Shown here: positions 7,278-7,931 of the stretch, piece after piece
Numbering within the stretch: the first letter of the stretch is position 1
Layout: every line of letters begins with the position of its first letter
Assembly (NCBI GenBank): GCA_002327925.1
Contig: DCVA01000026.1
Span: 1-7,931 of the forward strand
From: Anaerolineales bacterium UBA2200
GTDB taxonomy: Bacteria; Chloroflexota; Anaerolineae; UBA2200
Direction: 5' to 3'
Length of the DNA: 7,931 nt
The notes under the pieces: model-generated
The model's database searches: none
What the model saw: the letters and a program-made list of their open reading frames with translations, nothing else
Told to the model about the DNA's origin: nothing
Program-made: the position numbers and the translations under genes

Positions 7278-7304
7278 GGAGGCGCCCCTGGCGGGGGCGC
7301 CTCC
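7278..7304 (-). terminator. GC-rich hairpin after ppdK, possible terminator without U-tract
   Basis: An 11 bp perfect stem (GGAGGCGCCCC 7278-7288 with GGGGCGCCTCC 7294-7304) with a 5 nt loop, 37 bp past the ppdK stop and before the next promoter. The position suits a transcript end. No T-run follows on either strand, so the structure may stall polymerase or protect the mRNA 3' end rather than terminate classically. The rest of the 7203-7341 gap holds only the promoter and dyad described separately. Confidence 0.6.
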
Positions 7305-7341
7305 GTGTGGAGAACGTTCAACTGCTCGCCGGCGGGAGCGA

Positions 7342-7931
7342 CTACTTGTCCTTCTCGCGCTTTTCGCCGAGTGCTGCCTGGGCTGCAGCCAGCCGGGCCA
7401 CAGGCACGCGGTATGGCGAGCAGGACACATAGTCCAGACCGATCTCGTGGCAGAACTCGATGGACGACGGGTCTCCGCCGTGCTCGCCGCAAATGCCGAT
7501 GCTCATGCCGGGCCTGCTCTTGCGACCCAGCTCCACGGCCATCTTCATCAGCTTGCCCACCCCGATGCGGTCCAGAACCTGGAAGGGGTTGGCCGGCAGG
7601 ATCTTGCGCTCGACGTAGGCCAGCAAAAAGCCCTTTTCCGCGTCATCCCGCGAGATGCCGTAGGTGGTCTGAGTCAGGTCGTTGGTGCCGAAGGAAAAGA
7701 ACTGCGCCTGCTCGGCGATCTCGTCGGCGGTCAGAGCGCCGCGAGCCACCTCGATCATCGTCCCGAACTTGAAATCGATGGTGGTTCCCTCTTCGGCCAT
7801 CACCTCCTGGGCCACTCGCTCCAGGGTCACCTGCTGGTTGCGCAGCTCATTGATATGGCTGACCAGCGGGATCATCACGCGCGGCATCACCTTGATGCCC
7901 TTCTTGGCCTTGCGGCAGGCGGCCTGGAAGA
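7342..7931 (-). CDS. ppdK: Pyruvate, phosphate dikinase, C-terminal part (5' end beyond window)
   Basis: Cytoplasmic enzyme interconverting pyruvate + ATP + Pi and phosphoenolpyruvate + AMP + PPi, used in gluconeogenic or PPi-linked glycolytic carbon flow. The visible 195 codons are the end of the C-terminal PEP/pyruvate-binding barrel. They open in frame at the right edge (FQAACRKAKKGIKV), so the apparent start at 7890 is only an internal GTG. Family landmarks in order are VMIPLVSHINEL, FGTMIEVARGAL (metal-binding Glu), FFSFGTNDLTQTTYG (substrate and metal-binding Asn-Asp), RDDAEKGFL, and GICGEHGGDPSS with the catalytic Cys. The protein closes with the expected YVSCSPYRVPVARLAAAQAAL and a short lysine-rich tail. 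The GICGEHGGDPSS and SCSPYRVPVARLAAAQA wording and the FSRDDA-like segment favour PpdK over phosphoenolpyruvate synthase or PTS enzyme I. No missing catalytic residue is seen in this part. Confidence 0.97.
   Translation of the reverse strand, partial: FQAACRKAKKGIKVMPRVMIPLVSHINELRNQQVTLERVAQEVMAEEGTTIDFKFGTMIEVARGALTADEIAEQAQFFSFGTNDLTQTTYGISRDDAEKGFLLAYVERKILPANPFQVLDRIGVGKLMKMAVELGRKSRPGMSIGICGEHGGDPSSIEFCHEIGLDYVSCSPYRVPVARLAAAQAALGEKREKDK

Noticed and set aside
7145..7432. Plus-strand 95-codon frame across the ppdK/multidomain gap
   Set aside because: It overlaps both neighbours and the promoter, has no recognisable domain, and no ribosome binding site stands out.
7342..7890. The 182-codon frame starting at 7890 as a complete small gene
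   Set aside because: The frame continues upstream to the window edge with matching PPDK sequence, so the GTG at 7890 is internal and the gene is simply truncated by the window.

Overview
The window reads as a high-GC chromosomal segment from a member of the Chloroflexota, most likely an Anaerolineae-like lineage. No taxonomic marker was searched. The call rests on the secreted protein with long Thr/Pro/Ala 'TPTxTATxT' linkers, a DUF11 domain and a 'LYLPILL' motif, a combination I associate with that phylum. The DnaG and RpoD variants are compatible with it. All four genes lie on the minus strand, so the biological order is right to left.

Right edge (7342-7931): the last 195 codons of ppdK (pyruvate, phosphate dikinase), with the catalytic-cysteine region intact. 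A 139 bp gap (7203-7341) follows. It holds a perfect GC-rich hairpin 37 bp past the ppdK stop and a near-consensus housekeeping promoter (TTGACC, 17 bp, TATAGT) firing leftward into the next gene. Centre (3237-7202): one long gene for a secreted multidomain protein. In order it has a signal peptide, a DUF11 domain interrupted by a clan GH-A-like glycosidase barrel, a Thr/Pro linker, a jelly-roll domain, a second linker, a second jelly-roll copy, and a C-terminal seven-bladed beta-propeller. Left (1-3188): dnaG (primase) followed 12 bp later by rpoD (primary sigma factor), which runs off the left edge just before the end of region 4.2. This pair is the dnaG-rpoD part of the macromolecular-synthesis operon; rpsU is not immediately upstream.

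The pair dnaG/rpoD makes replication primers and the main promoter-recognition factor. The promoter at 7211-7239 is of the class that such a sigma factor reads. ppdK belongs to central carbon metabolism (pyruvate/PEP interconversion). The secreted protein is the one accessory element, probably acting on or binding extracellular or cell-surface polysaccharide. I see no mobile element, CRISPR array, tRNA, rRNA or defence system. I did not find a wholly new system. The most unusual object is the multidomain secreted protein, especially the glycosidase domain nested inside the DUF11 fold.
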